A DNA stretch of 32,708 nt from an uncultured Prevotellaceae bacterium (GCA_946626595.1 CAMOUQ010000017.1:1-32708), one strand, 5' to 3'. Shown: positions 25,417 through 32,708, counted from the first letter of the stretch. Numbers and translations are program-made. The notes: generated from the letters alone by a model not told the origin.

Positions 25417-27015
25417 CTACCTTTTCTTAGGCCTCAGTGTGATGAGGGGTATGAGCATTTCCTCCATGGAGATGCCGCCGTGCTGGAAGGTGTCCTTGTA
25501 GTAGGAGACGTAGTAGTTGTAGTTGTTGGGATAGGCGAAAAAGCTGTCGCCCAGGGCGAAGATGTAGGCCGTGGAGAGGTTGGGGGAGGGCAGCTGGGCA
25601 CGGAGGGGCTCGCGTATCTCGAAGACCTCCTTGGGGTTGTAGCTGAGGTTTTTGCCCAGTTTGTAGCGGAGGTTGGTGTTGGTGTTGCGGTCGCCGACGA
25701 CCTTAATGGGGTTGCCGCAGCGGATGGAGCCGTGGTCGGTGGTGAGGAGGATGGTGTAGTCGGAGGCGGCGAGGGCGCGGAAGAGGTCCTTGACGGCGGA
25801 GTGGCGGAACCAGGAGAGCGTGATGCTGCGGTAGGCGGCTTCGTTGTTGGCCAGTTCGCGCACCATGCGGCTCTCGGTGCGCGCATGGGAGAGCATGTCG
25901 ATGAAGTTGAGGACGACGACGTTGAGGTCGTAGCCCTGGAGGGTGGGGAGCTGCTGGAGGAGCTTCTCGGCGGCCTGGGAGTCGTTGACCTTGTGGTAGG
26001 TGAAGGTGTTGCGGCGGCGGTAGCGGTCGAACTGGGTCTTGATGAGGGGTGCCTCGTTGAGGTTCTTGCCTTCCTCGGAGTCTTCGTCGACCCAGAGGTC
26101 GGGGAACATCTTGGCAATGATGTTGGGCATGAGGCCGGAGAAGATGGCGTTGCGGGCGTACTGGGTGGCCGTGGGCAGGATGCTGCAGTAGAGGTCTTCC
26201 TCGATGTTGAACTGGTCGGCTATCTCGCTCTGCAGCATGCGCCACTGGTCGAAGCGGAAGTTGTCGATGACCAGTAGGAAGACCTTCTCGCCCTGGTTGA
26301 GGAGGGGGAAGATGCGCGACTTGAAGATGTCGGGGCTCATGAGGGGGCGGTCGGGGCTACCCTCGATCCACTGCATGTAGTTCTTGCGGATGAACTTGCC
26401 GAAGCCGAGGTTGGCTTCTTGCTTCTGCATGCTGAGCATCTCGGTCATCTGGCTGTCGGCGGCGGTGAGGTCTTGCTCCCAGAGTGTGAGGCGCTTGTAG
26501 ACTTCCGTCCAGTCGGCAAAGGTGCGGGCGTCGCTTATCTGCATGCCTATCTTGCCGAAGTCCTGCTGGTAGGCCGACTGCTGCACTTCGGTGACGATTT
26601 CCTTCTGGTGGATGTTGCGCTTCAGGGTCAGGAGTATCTGGTTGGGGTTGACGGGCTTGATGAGGTAGTCGGCTATCTTGGAGCCGATGGCCTGGTCCAT
26701 GATGTTTTCCTCCTCGCTCTTGGTGACCATGACCACGGGCACCGTGGGCAGCACTTCCTTGATGCGGGCCAGGGTCTCCAGTCCGCTGATGCCGGGCATG
26801 TTCTCGTCGAGCAGAATGAGGTCGTAGGGTCGCTCGGCACAGCGCTCGAGGGCGTCGAAACCGTTGGTGACGGTGTCGACCTCGTAGCCTTTCTTTTCCA
26901 GGAAGATGACGTGGGCCTTGAGCAGCTCTATCTCGTCGTCGACCCATAGGAGGGACCTCCCTCGGCCTGCTCCGGCGGTGGGGGTGTGGGCGGCATTGTC
27001 GGTGGTTGGAGTCAT
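25417..27015 (-). CDS. porX: PorX-type response regulator with PglZ domain
   Basis: A 532-aa response regulator. The receiver domain (20-135) has acidic D26/D27, phosphoacceptor D70 (ILLDENMPG), T98 and K120-P121. A helical linker follows, then a PglZ/alkaline-phosphatase-superfamily domain (about 225-530). Metal and nucleophile candidates are D251 (LLVIDNFRFDQW), the PTATQYARN loop (281-289), D373/H377 (NFIDMLSHAR) and D427-H428 (TTDHGS). This is the PorX architecture; in T9SS bacteria PorX is activated by the PorY kinase, works with an ECF sigma factor and cleaves oligonucleotides. It lies 25 bp after a PorW/SprE-like gene and 26 bp before a TPR/HTH regulator. The partner kinase is not in this window. 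Confidence 0.9.
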   Translation of the reverse strand: MTPTTDNAAHTPTAGAGRGRSLLWVDDEIELLKAHVIFLEKKGYEVDTVTNGFDALERCAERPYDLILLDENMPGISGLETLARIKEVLPTVPVVMVTKSEEENIMDQAIGSKIADYLIKPVNPNQILLTLKRNIHQKEIVTEVQQSAYQQDFGKIGMQISDARTFADWTEVYKRLTLWEQDLTAADSQMTEMLSMQKQEANLGFGKFIRKNYMQWIEGSPDRPLMSPDIFKSRIFPLLNQGEKVFLLVIDNFRFDQWRMLQSEIADQFNIEEDLYCSILPTATQYARNAIFSGLMPNIIAKMFPDLWVDEDSEEGKNLNEAPLIKTQFDRYRRRNTFTYHKVNDSQAAEKLLQQLPTLQGYDLNVVVLNFIDMLSHARTESRMVRELANNEAAYRSITLSWFRHSAVKDLFRALAASDYTILLTTDHGSIRCGNPIKVVGDRNTNTNLRYKLGKNLSYNPKEVFEIREPLRAQLPSPNLSTAYIFALGDSFFAYPNNYNYYVSYYKDTFQHGGISMEEMLIPLITLRPKKR

Positions 27016-27040
27016 AGGTGTATGTGTTCTGGTTTATGTC

Positions 27041-30022
27041 TTAGAAGTCGAAGGGGAAGTCGTCCACTGCTTCTTCTTCCTCGGGGTTTTCGGCCTCGGG
27101 CTCGACGTCGTCGGGGTCGATGACCTCGATGTCGGTGGGTTCGTCGATGCGCAGGTCGTCGGGTATCTCCAGTGGGGCGAACTGGCGGTCGAAGAATTCC
27201 TTGTATTCGTCGAAACTGAAGCTGCGGCCCAGGTTTTGGAGGTTATCGTCGCTGATGAGCAGTGTTCGTATGCCCTCGAGTATGGTGGCCATGTGGCGGT
27301 CGGAATAGAGCGCCTGGGCGTAGGCATGCACCTCGTCGTAGCTGAGGAAGCCGCGGATGCACATCATGGAGAGGCCCTGGTCCTCAAGCACCTCTATCTC
27401 GAAGTTGCGCACCATGTAGCTGGTGAAGTTGTAGCGGGCCATCTCGAAGAGGAGTTGGTCTTCGTCGAGACTGTTGGTGGGGTAGGCGAGGACGAAGTTG
27501 TAGGTGGTGTAGCGCTCGGCCGATAGGGTGTCGGCCACCTGGGTGCTGTCGTCCTCCATCCAGTCGCCGCGGCGGCGTTTCCAGATGTCGCTGGAGTTGT
27601 ATTTGTCGTCGGAGAGCAGGCGCCCCTCCTGCAGACCCTTGACGATGTAGGCGGCCATCTCGCCGATTTCTTCCTTGCTGTAGGTCTTCACCAGTTGCTC
27701 GAGGAGGTCGAGGAATTCCTTGCGCTGACCTGTGTAGAGGTAGCTCATGGCGCGGATGAACATGATGCGGGCACGGTGCTGGCCCAGGGGGAAGTTGTCG
27801 GTGTGGTAGTCGTAGTTGGCGGCCACGGTGTCGTATTGGTTGGCCAGGTAGGCGTCGTAGGTGGCGGCGTAGAGCGAGTCTTCGAGGTGCTTGCCGTCGC
27901 GGGCGATGCGTTCGTAGTTGGGGTTGGCCACGCGGATGGCGTTCTTGTCCTCGGGGAAACTGTCGACCAGGAGGGTGCGGTACTGCTGGGCACGGGCGTC
28001 GTCGCCCAGGCGCCAATAGAGCAGGAAGAGGTGGTAGTAGGCGTCGGCCCGCGAAGCGGTCTCGGGGAAGTCCTCGAGCAGGCGGAGCAGCAAGCGCAGT
28101 GCGTAGGGGAAGTTTTGTATGCGCTCCATGACGGCTATGCCGCCTTTGTGCAGGGCGTCCTCCAGGAGTTGGTTGGAGGCTGCCAGCTGGTCCTCGGTCA
28201 TGGGGATTTGTGCCAGGTAGAACTCGCGGTGGTGGGGGTCGTTGGCCAGCGAGTCGCGGATGCGCTGTTCCTCCTCGTCGGCCAGGGCTTGCTCGGCTGC
28301 GGCCAGGGAGTCGGCGTTCTCGTCGTAGTTGTATTCCTCAAACTCGCCGTTGGTGGCCACCGTCTTGTTGCTGCGCCGCCAGTTGTCCTCGTTCTTGCGG
28401 TTGCCCCATTGGCGTTGGAAGGCCTGTTTGCCGGCCATCACGGTCTGGGGGTTGTAGAAGTACCATGCCCCGCGGTTTTGCGAGGTGGGGACGGCCGTTG
28501 GGGTGGCTGTGTTACGGTTTTGGGCCGTCTGCTGCGCTCCGGTGTTGCCGGTGGGTGCGGTGCCGTTCTGTGCGGCCTTCTTGGCCTCCTCCTTTTCCTT
28601 CTTCTTCAGGGCCTCGATGACGCGGTCTATGGCGGCCAGGCGCTCGTCTTCGGGCATCTTGGCCAATTCCTGCAGACTGTCCTGCAACTTCACGGCGGCC
28701 AGGTGCGGCCCGGCTTCGTCGAGTGCCTTGGAGCGCCATTCCGATTCGGTGTATTCCTCGTGCTCCTTGTCCAGGATGGCGATGCACTGGGCATAGGTGC
28801 GCTGGGCATCGACATATTGTTCGCGCTCCCAGTAGATTTGCGACAGCCGAAGCAGCAGCATAGCCTTGGCGGCTCCGCTCTTTGTGCTTTCCTCTACGCC
28901 TTTCTCGTAGGCGCCGATACACTTGAGTGTGTCGCCGGTAGAGAGCCAGATGTTGCCGATGGCGTAGTAGACCTGGTCGAGGTAGTCCTTGTTCTTGTCG
29001 CTCTTGGCCATGCGCTGCAGTTTCTTGATCATGGCCTTTGCCGACTGGCCCGACATGACCTCGGTCTGCAGTATGCGGGCGTTGAAGGCCAGTTCGTACG
29101 GCGGATTGCTGCGAATGACGCGGGCAAAGGATTTGTAGGCATCCTTGTCCTGGTGCAGTTCGCGCTGCATCTGGCCCATGAGGAAGTTGAGCCGTGAACG
29201 CTGCGACTTGTGCTTGGTGAACTTTATCGCCTTGCGCAATGCAGGGATGGCCTTCTCGTATTGCTCCGTGGCTATCAGGTAGGATGCCTGCGTGATGGCC
29301 AGTTCGCGCTGTCCGGCTGGGGTGATGCTGTCGCGCTTCATCTTGTCGAGTACGTCCTCGGCGTCGTAGGGCCACTCCAGTGCTACATAGCAGCGGGCCA
29401 GCCAGGCGCGTGCCACACTGGCCACTTCGGGCTGAGTGGAATAGAGGCGGATGACGTAGTTGAAGGTGGAGGCGGCTTCGATGAACTCGCCCTTTTGGAA
29501 CTGAGCCTTGCCCATCATCAGCCAGGCATGTCGCAGATAGGGGTTGAACTCCTTGCGGGCACGAAATTCTTTGTCCTTCGCTGACAGTTTCTTACCGCTT
29601 TTCACGGTGGGCCGTTTCTTGATACTGTGCAGCTTGATGGCCTTCTCGCACTTCAGGATGGCATTGTCGAAGTTGCTTTTGCCCATGCCAGCCGTCGACT
29701 TGTTGGTGCTGATGATCATGGGCAGCAGGCGCGTGTAGTCGTCCTGATGGCCGCGTTCCTGTGCCTCTACGCCCTCGATGTACGAGACTTGCCCGTTGTA
29801 AATCGTATTGAAGCGAGCCGTGGTGGCATGGAAAAACCGGGTGGCCGAGGTGTTCTTCTTGGTGGAACACGAGGAGAGGAGAAGTAAAGAAAATGAGAGA
29901 ATGAGAAAATGAGAAAATGAGAGAATGAGAGAATGAGAGAATGAGGAAATGAGAGAATGAGAAAGCCGTGCCCAAAGCATGCTCCCCCTTCCTGTCCGTT
30001 TGTATAATCCTACTTTTCTCAT
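27041..30022 (-). CDS. porW: PorW/SprE-like TPR lipoprotein (T9SS component)
   Basis: A 993-aa outer-membrane lipoprotein. The lipobox cysteine is C52 (LSSCSTKKNT), followed by the RxxHxxTARFNTIYNG region and many TPR helices, as in PorW/SprE, which supports assembly or energisation of the type IX secretion core. The middle part (about 460-620) is low-complexity and charged. The signal peptide is unusual: residues 21-44 are nine octanucleotide repeats read as an eight-residue period (SHSLILSF). The start may be ATG 30022, itself inside a second inverted octamer array, or ATG 29980. Both precede the repeat, so a change of one unit would shift the frame. It is followed by porX. The orthology call is by eye. 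Confidence 0.8.
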   Translation of the reverse strand: MRKVGLYKRTGRGSMLWARLSHSLISSFSHSLILSFSHFLILSFSLLLLSSCSTKKNTSATRFFHATTARFNTIYNGQVSYIEGVEAQERGHQDDYTRLLPMIISTNKSTAGMGKSNFDNAILKCEKAIKLHSIKKRPTVKSGKKLSAKDKEFRARKEFNPYLRHAWLMMGKAQFQKGEFIEAASTFNYVIRLYSTQPEVASVARAWLARCYVALEWPYDAEDVLDKMKRDSITPAGQRELAITQASYLIATEQYEKAIPALRKAIKFTKHKSQRSRLNFLMGQMQRELHQDKDAYKSFARVIRSNPPYELAFNARILQTEVMSGQSAKAMIKKLQRMAKSDKNKDYLDQVYYAIGNIWLSTGDTLKCIGAYEKGVEESTKSGAAKAMLLLRLSQIYWEREQYVDAQRTYAQCIAILDKEHEEYTESEWRSKALDEAGPHLAAVKLQDSLQELAKMPEDERLAAIDRVIEALKKKEKEEAKKAAQNGTAPTGNTGAQQTAQNRNTATPTAVPTSQNRGAWYFYNPQTVMAGKQAFQRQWGNRKNEDNWRRSNKTVATNGEFEEYNYDENADSLAAAEQALADEEEQRIRDSLANDPHHREFYLAQIPMTEDQLAASNQLLEDALHKGGIAVMERIQNFPYALRLLLRLLEDFPETASRADAYYHLFLLYWRLGDDARAQQYRTLLVDSFPEDKNAIRVANPNYERIARDGKHLEDSLYAATYDAYLANQYDTVAANYDYHTDNFPLGQHRARIMFIRAMSYLYTGQRKEFLDLLEQLVKTYSKEEIGEMAAYIVKGLQEGRLLSDDKYNSSDIWKRRRGDWMEDDSTQVADTLSAERYTTYNFVLAYPTNSLDEDQLLFEMARYNFTSYMVRNFEIEVLEDQGLSMMCIRGFLSYDEVHAYAQALYSDRHMATILEGIRTLLISDDNLQNLGRSFSFDEYKEFFDRQFAPLEIPDDLRIDEPTDIEVIDPDDVEPEAENPEEEEAVDDFPFDF
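29889..29960. repeat. Octanucleotide tandem array, nine units, in the porW signal peptide
   Basis: Nine head-to-tail copies of gagaatga (variants gaaaatga, ggaaatga) without interruption. It is coding on the minus strand (24 codons). Confidence 0.95.
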
Positions 30023-30065
30023 TTTCTCATTTCCTCATTCTCTCATTTTCTCCATTTCTCATTTT
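30018..30065. repeat. Inverted octanucleotide array, six units, at the porW start
   Basis: Six copies of ctcatttt (variants ctcatttc, ctcattct, ctccattt), the reverse complement of the array at 29889-29960. On the minus strand each unit contains an ATG, and the last one is the annotated porW start. The 57 bp between the arrays would form the loop of a long hairpin. Confidence 0.92.
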
Positions 30066-30113
30066 AAAATAACGCTCGCGCGAGGGATTTATTGCCCAGG
30101 GCGGTGAGAGATT

Positions 30114-30518
30114 TCATTGGCGACGCTCGCCGACTATCATGAGAACCTCGTCGCGGATGTCCTCGGGCAACTCCACGGCTCGCAGTTGCAGACTGCGGAC
30201 CCATCCGGCCACTTCGTCGCTGCGCATGGTGTAGAGCACGTCGCGAAATTCATCGATTTCATCGTCAGAATAGGCATCCGCCCGACGCCCCCGGAAGCGG
30301 TCCAGTTCCTCGTCGTTGTAATATTCGATTCGCTTCGACAGGGCTGCCAGGAGACTTTCTTTCTCACACACTTCATGCTGACCGCAGCACTCCATGTCTA
30401 CGGGGTTCACCGTCGGTTCCTCGTCATCGGGCATGTTCCGATAGCGCAGCCACCCAGCCAGGGCAGCCACCAGGCCCAGCACTACCAGGGCCGCAAGAAT
30501 GTATAAGGCTAATTCCAT
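30114..30518 (-). CDS. Small membrane-anchored protein of unknown function
   Basis: A 134-aa protein with one N-terminal transmembrane helix (about 3-24). A cytoplasmic acidic part carries a conserved-looking DMECCGQHEVCEKESL stretch (three cysteines and a histidine, possibly metal- or redox-active) and an IEYYNDEELDRFRGR segment. It overlaps the end of aroA by 10 bp, which argues for translational coupling and confirms it as a gene. Bacteroidales homologues next to aroA exist as far as I recall, but no function is established. Confidence 0.8.
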   Translation of the reverse strand: MELALYILAALVVLGLVAALAGWLRYRNMPDDEEPTVNPVDMECCGQHEVCEKESLLAALSKRIEYYNDEELDRFRGRRADAYSDDEIDEFRDVLYTMRSDEVAGWVRSLQLRAVELPEDIRDEVLMIVGERRQ

Positions 30519-31774
30519 TTAACTGTAAATCCAACTTTTTCAAGGTCGTTCCAAAAGCCCGGGTAGGACTTGCTCACCACCTGGGGGTTGTTGATCTGTA
30601 TTCCAGAGCCGATGCACTGGCACACTGGGGCCAAGGACATGGCCATGCGGTGGTCGTCGTAGGTGTCGAAGGCGAGGGAGAAGCTGGCGGCCTTCTCCAG
30701 GTCTGCGGTGTAGGTTCCGTCCCATTCGATGGTGCTGTCCGATGTTTTCAGTTGCACCAGTTTCCCCAGTTCTTTGTCGAGGGCGGCTATGCGGTCGGTC
30801 TCCTTGATGCGCAGGCTTTGTAGGCCGGTCAGGCGGAAGGGTACGCCCAGGAGCGTGCATGCGGAGGTCAGTGTCTGGGCCAAGTCGGGCTGGTGGGTGA
30901 GGTCGCACTGGAAGTATCCAGTCCGTTCGCCCCTCTGTGTCAGTCGGGCCACCGCTGTCCCGTCGGCTTCGGTCAGAAATTCTGTGTGTACGCCCAGCAG
31001 GCCGAACATCTCTTGCACCCGGCTGTCGCCTTGGATGCTTTCGCGATGCAGCCCGACGAGGTCTATCCGTGCGTCATGGTTCTTGGCCAGTGCCACCATC
31101 TCGTACCAGTAGCTGGCAGCGCTCCAGTCGCCCTCCACGGTGTATGGGCGAGGCGTGTAGGCTATGGGCTCTACATGGATGGCATCCTCGGCCGACCATG
31201 CTGCCTGGGCGCCGAAATCGCGCATCATCGTGAGGGTCATGTCCAGATATGGGCGGCTGGCGATGTTGCCGGTCAACTTCAGATGCAGTCCGCGCCTGAG
31301 TGTTGGAGCCACCATCAGGAGGGCCGAAACGTATTGTGAACTGACGTCGCCGGCAATGGACAGGTCGCCACCCTCCAGGTCGGTGCGTCCCGTGATGCGA
31401 AGGGGTGGAAATCCCTCCTCACCCACATATTCGATGTCGGCCCCCAACTGCCGCAGTGCATTCACCAACAGTCCTATGGGGCGATGACGCATGCGTTCGG
31501 ACCCCGTGATGACGTGCGTGCCGGAGGTTACGCAAAGGTAGGCCGTCAGGAATCGCATGGCCGTGCCCGCTGCGCCGATGTCTATCACTTCGGGCATGTC
31601 CTGCAGGGCGCGTAGCATAACATTCGTATCGTCGCAGTCCGAAAGGTTGCGGGGCAACGCTGTGCTTTGGCTGAGGGCGTTGATGAGCAGTGCGCGGTTG
31701 CTGATGCTCTTGCTTGCTGGCAGGGTGATTCGCCCTTCCAGATGATTCGTTGGGAGCAAAAAAAGGCTCTTCAT
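30509..31774 (-). CDS. aroA: 3-phosphoshikimate 1-carboxyvinyltransferase (EPSP synthase)
   Basis: The 421-aa sixth enzyme of the shikimate pathway, joining shikimate-3-phosphate and PEP. Visible are the substrate loop PASKSISNRALL (19-30), GAAGTAMRF (67-75), RIKETDRIAAL and the C-terminal DHRMAMSLA. The ATG at 31774 is preferred over a TTG two codons earlier. It is apparently the first gene of a minus-strand operon running through the 134-aa protein, porW-like, porX and the TPR/HTH regulator. Confidence 0.95.
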   Translation of the reverse strand: MKSLFLLPTNHLEGRITLPASKSISNRALLINALSQSTALPRNLSDCDDTNVMLRALQDMPEVIDIGAAGTAMRFLTAYLCVTSGTHVITGSERMRHRPIGLLVNALRQLGADIEYVGEEGFPPLRITGRTDLEGGDLSIAGDVSSQYVSALLMVAPTLRRGLHLKLTGNIASRPYLDMTLTMMRDFGAQAAWSAEDAIHVEPIAYTPRPYTVEGDWSAASYWYEMVALAKNHDARIDLVGLHRESIQGDSRVQEMFGLLGVHTEFLTEADGTAVARLTQRGERTGYFQCDLTHQPDLAQTLTSACTLLGVPFRLTGLQSLRIKETDRIAALDKELGKLVQLKTSDSTIEWDGTYTADLEKAASFSLAFDTYDDHRMAMSLAPVCQCIGSGIQINNPQVVSKSYPGFWNDLEKVGFTVKWN

Positions 31775-31799
31775 AGACAAATTTTAATGTTTCAGAGAA

Positions 31800-31829
31800 C
31801 AAAATTACAAAAAAGTTTGGTTGTAACAA
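31800..31829 (-). promoter_or_regulatory. aroA operon promoter
   Basis: TAATTTTG (31807-31800) and TTG (31829-31827) on the minus strand with a 19-nt spacer. It overlaps the divergent tRNA-Pro promoter. Confidence 0.65.
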
Positions 31830-31847
31830 AAAAAGTATGTACCTTTG
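31817..31847 (+). promoter_or_regulatory. tRNA-Pro promoter
   Basis: TTG (31817-31819), 20-nt spacer, TACCTTTG (31840-31847), 21 bp before the tRNA 5' end. Confidence 0.8.
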
Positions 31848-31868
31848 CACTCGCAAACGCAAAAAGAG

Positions 31869-31942
31869 CGGGATGTAGCTCAGCCCGGTAGAGTACGCGT
31901 CTGGGGGGCGTGTGGTCGCAAGTTCGAATCTTGTCATCCCGA
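31869..31942 (+). tRNA. tRNA-Pro (anticodon GGG)
   Basis: The 74-nt cloverleaf has the acceptor CGGGATG/CATCCCG, D-arm GCTC/GAGT, anticodon stem CGCGT/GCGTG (two wobbles) around the loop CTGGGGG, and a T-arm with GTTCGAAT. The discriminator is A and CCA is not encoded. Confidence 0.95.
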
Positions 31943-31947
31943 CTTGA

Positions 31948-31988
31948 GAGAGAAGCAGTGAAAAATTTCACTGCTTCTCTCTTTTTTA
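31948..31988 (+). terminator. tRNA-Pro terminator
   Basis: Arms 31948-31963 and 31966-31981 are perfectly complementary (16 bp; in practice about 13 bp with an A/T-rich loop), followed by six T residues. Confidence 0.92.
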
Positions 31989-32046
31989 TTTCATATTCCT
32001 CAGGTGCTTATTATCCTTCATGTCAGAATATGACGATGAAGTCCAT

Positions 32047-32337
32047 TCATTCCGATGTATCGGGCAAATGCTGTAACTCTTTCACAGATGCAGTAGAAAG
32101 ATTTCCCAGTACCCGGTCGATTTTCTGAGCAGACGTCTGCATGGACCTGATTTGGTTGTTGGCATGGTCCAGTTGTTTCTTCAGGCTGTTGAACGTAGGC
32201 CAGTCGCCGGCACGTGCAGCTTCATCCTTTTTCTTGCGGAGCGTTTCCACTTTCGACTGCAGTTCGTCGAGTTTCTTCTTTGCTTCCTCAGTGTTGAGGA
32301 ATATCCGGGAGGTATAAGTTTGAATATTGTCTGCCAT
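32047..32337 (-). pseudogene. Probable N-terminal fragment of a phage tail tape-measure protein
   Basis: A 96-aa frame with an intact ATG (32337). The sequence is a beta-rich start (IQTYTSRIFLNTEEA) followed by a long charged coiled coil and then IDRVLGNLSTASVKEL. The last segment is what I associate with the first 90 residues of Bacteroidales phage or prophage tape-measure proteins, which normally exceed 700 aa. The frame ends abruptly with HLPDTSE, suggesting a deletion joint near 32070. Alternatively it is a small intact coiled-coil protein. It lies just beyond tRNA-Pro, a common integration target. A TATATTTG box is at 32372-32365. Confidence 0.5.
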
Positions 32338-32377
32338 AAAAAAGCGGTATATTTACATCTGGTGCAAATATACCGCT
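32338..32377 (-). terminator. Terminator hairpin that also holds a -7 box
   Basis: Perfect 12-bp arms (32343-32354 with 32366-32377) and an 11-nt loop. On the minus strand they are followed by TTTTTT (32343-32338, counting the last stem base) that directly abuts the ATG at 32337. TATATTTG lies within the stem at 32372-32365. Confidence 0.75.
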
Positions 32378-32400
32378 AATGATAGTATATTAAAAATACA

Positions 32401-32655
32401 CTAAGTAATGGTGGCAAGCCATGCGGCAAACAGGGCAACTAAAGCAAAAACCACGATGGCGAATATGCGTGCTCCCCACGTCATCGGCCCTGCGAGTTCC
32501 CTAAACTTCTTCCAGTCAGCGTCTATTTCTTCCATTGATTTGTCAGGCATATTGCTGCCTATGGACTTTAGAACAAGGATAAAAAAGTAGACAAGAAGAA
32601 TCACCCCCAACAGAGCGAACAGGACATCAGAACCCGGTAAAAAGTTGAATATCAT
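32401..32655 (-). CDS. Small two-helix membrane protein
   Basis: An 84-aa protein with hydrophobic helices at about 9-28 and 60-80, separated by a charged segment (DKSMEEIDADWKKFREL). The function is not recognised. The ATG at 32655 is the likely start; a GTG at 32688 in the same frame lies inside the terminal repeat, and a stop occurs just upstream of it. Next to a tape-measure-like fragment it could be phage-derived (a holin-like size and topology), but that is speculation. A terminator follows at 32338-32377. Confidence 0.6.
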   Translation of the reverse strand: MIFNFLPGSDVLFALLGVILLVYFFILVLKSIGSNMPDKSMEEIDADWKKFRELAGPMTWGARIFAIVVFALVALFAAWLATIT

Positions 32656-32708
32656 ATTATTGCTGTCCGCTAAAAGTCCAATGAGCACAAATTATCGTCC
32701 GCAATGCC
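32655..32708. repeat. Terminal inverted repeat, right copy
   Basis: Exact reverse complement of 2-55. It covers the 5' region of the small membrane-protein gene up to the A of its ATG, and contains two copies of gcggac about 32 bp apart. Confidence 0.9.

Noticed and set aside
27695..29197. A 500-codon frame antisense to the porW-like gene, and similar ones opposite porX
   Set aside because: Repetitive Val/Gly/Leu composition typical of antisense shadows; the minus-strand genes have motifs, lipobox and operon spacing.
30026..30062. Alternative porW starts at the ATGs in the upstream octamer units
   Set aside because: Each of these ATGs meets a TGA or other stop within a few codons because of the 8-bp spacing; only the ATG at 30022 (or 29980) reads into the gene.

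Overview
The window looks like chromosomal DNA from a Bacteroidales bacterium, most likely Prevotella or a close relative. Three things point there. Almost every promoter I can place has the Bacteroidetes -7 box TAnnTTTG, often with TTG 19-20 nt upstream. The gene set is typical of the order (DUF4834, PorX, a PorW/SprE-like TPR lipoprotein, gamma-alpha fused 2-oxoacid:ferredoxin oxidoreductase, ATP-type PEP carboxykinase). Two gene remnants end in the short GxRV...GIYI..GKKV-type tail common on Bacteroidales secreted proteins. The genus is inference. The two ends of the window are a 54-bp inverted repeat of each other, so this may be a whole contig cut at a repeat.

Left part (1-7002, minus strand): a 31-bp-arm palindrome, typA/bipA, then an M16 zinc protease and a DsbD-type thiol:disulfide reductase that form a short operon. 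The M16 terminator is nested inside the typA promoter. From about 7032 to 9453 lies a degraded, AT-richer accessory patch: a BspA-like C-terminal remnant, an N-terminally truncated AlbA/Schlafen-type regulator, a Crp/Fnr N-terminal stub, and about 600 bp of repeat-filled non-coding DNA. It is bounded by about 80-bp direct copies of the pckA 3' end and terminator.

Central part (9434-21988): pckA (-), upp (+), a carbohydrate-binding C-terminal remnant, korB-korA (-), tRNA-Arg(CCU), the phosphatidylethanolamine operon psd-pssA-DUF4834 (-), and divergently dnaE, trxA and a small acidic protein (+).

Right part (22074-32708): tsaE, an unknown secreted protein, then a probable long minus-strand operon aroA - 134-aa membrane protein - porW/sprE-like - porX - transmembrane TPR/HTH regulator. 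This joins two type IX secretion (T9SS)-linked genes with a third signalling protein. The porW-like signal peptide is encoded by nine copies of an 8-bp repeat, faced by six inverted copies around its start codon: a candidate phase-variable locus and the most striking feature here. The end carries tRNA-Pro(GGG), a probable phage tape-measure fragment and a two-helix membrane protein.

I saw no CRISPR array, complete insertion sequence, rRNA or intact defence island. The unusual content is in repeats, remnants and the T9SS-linked operon rather than in an obviously new multi-gene system.
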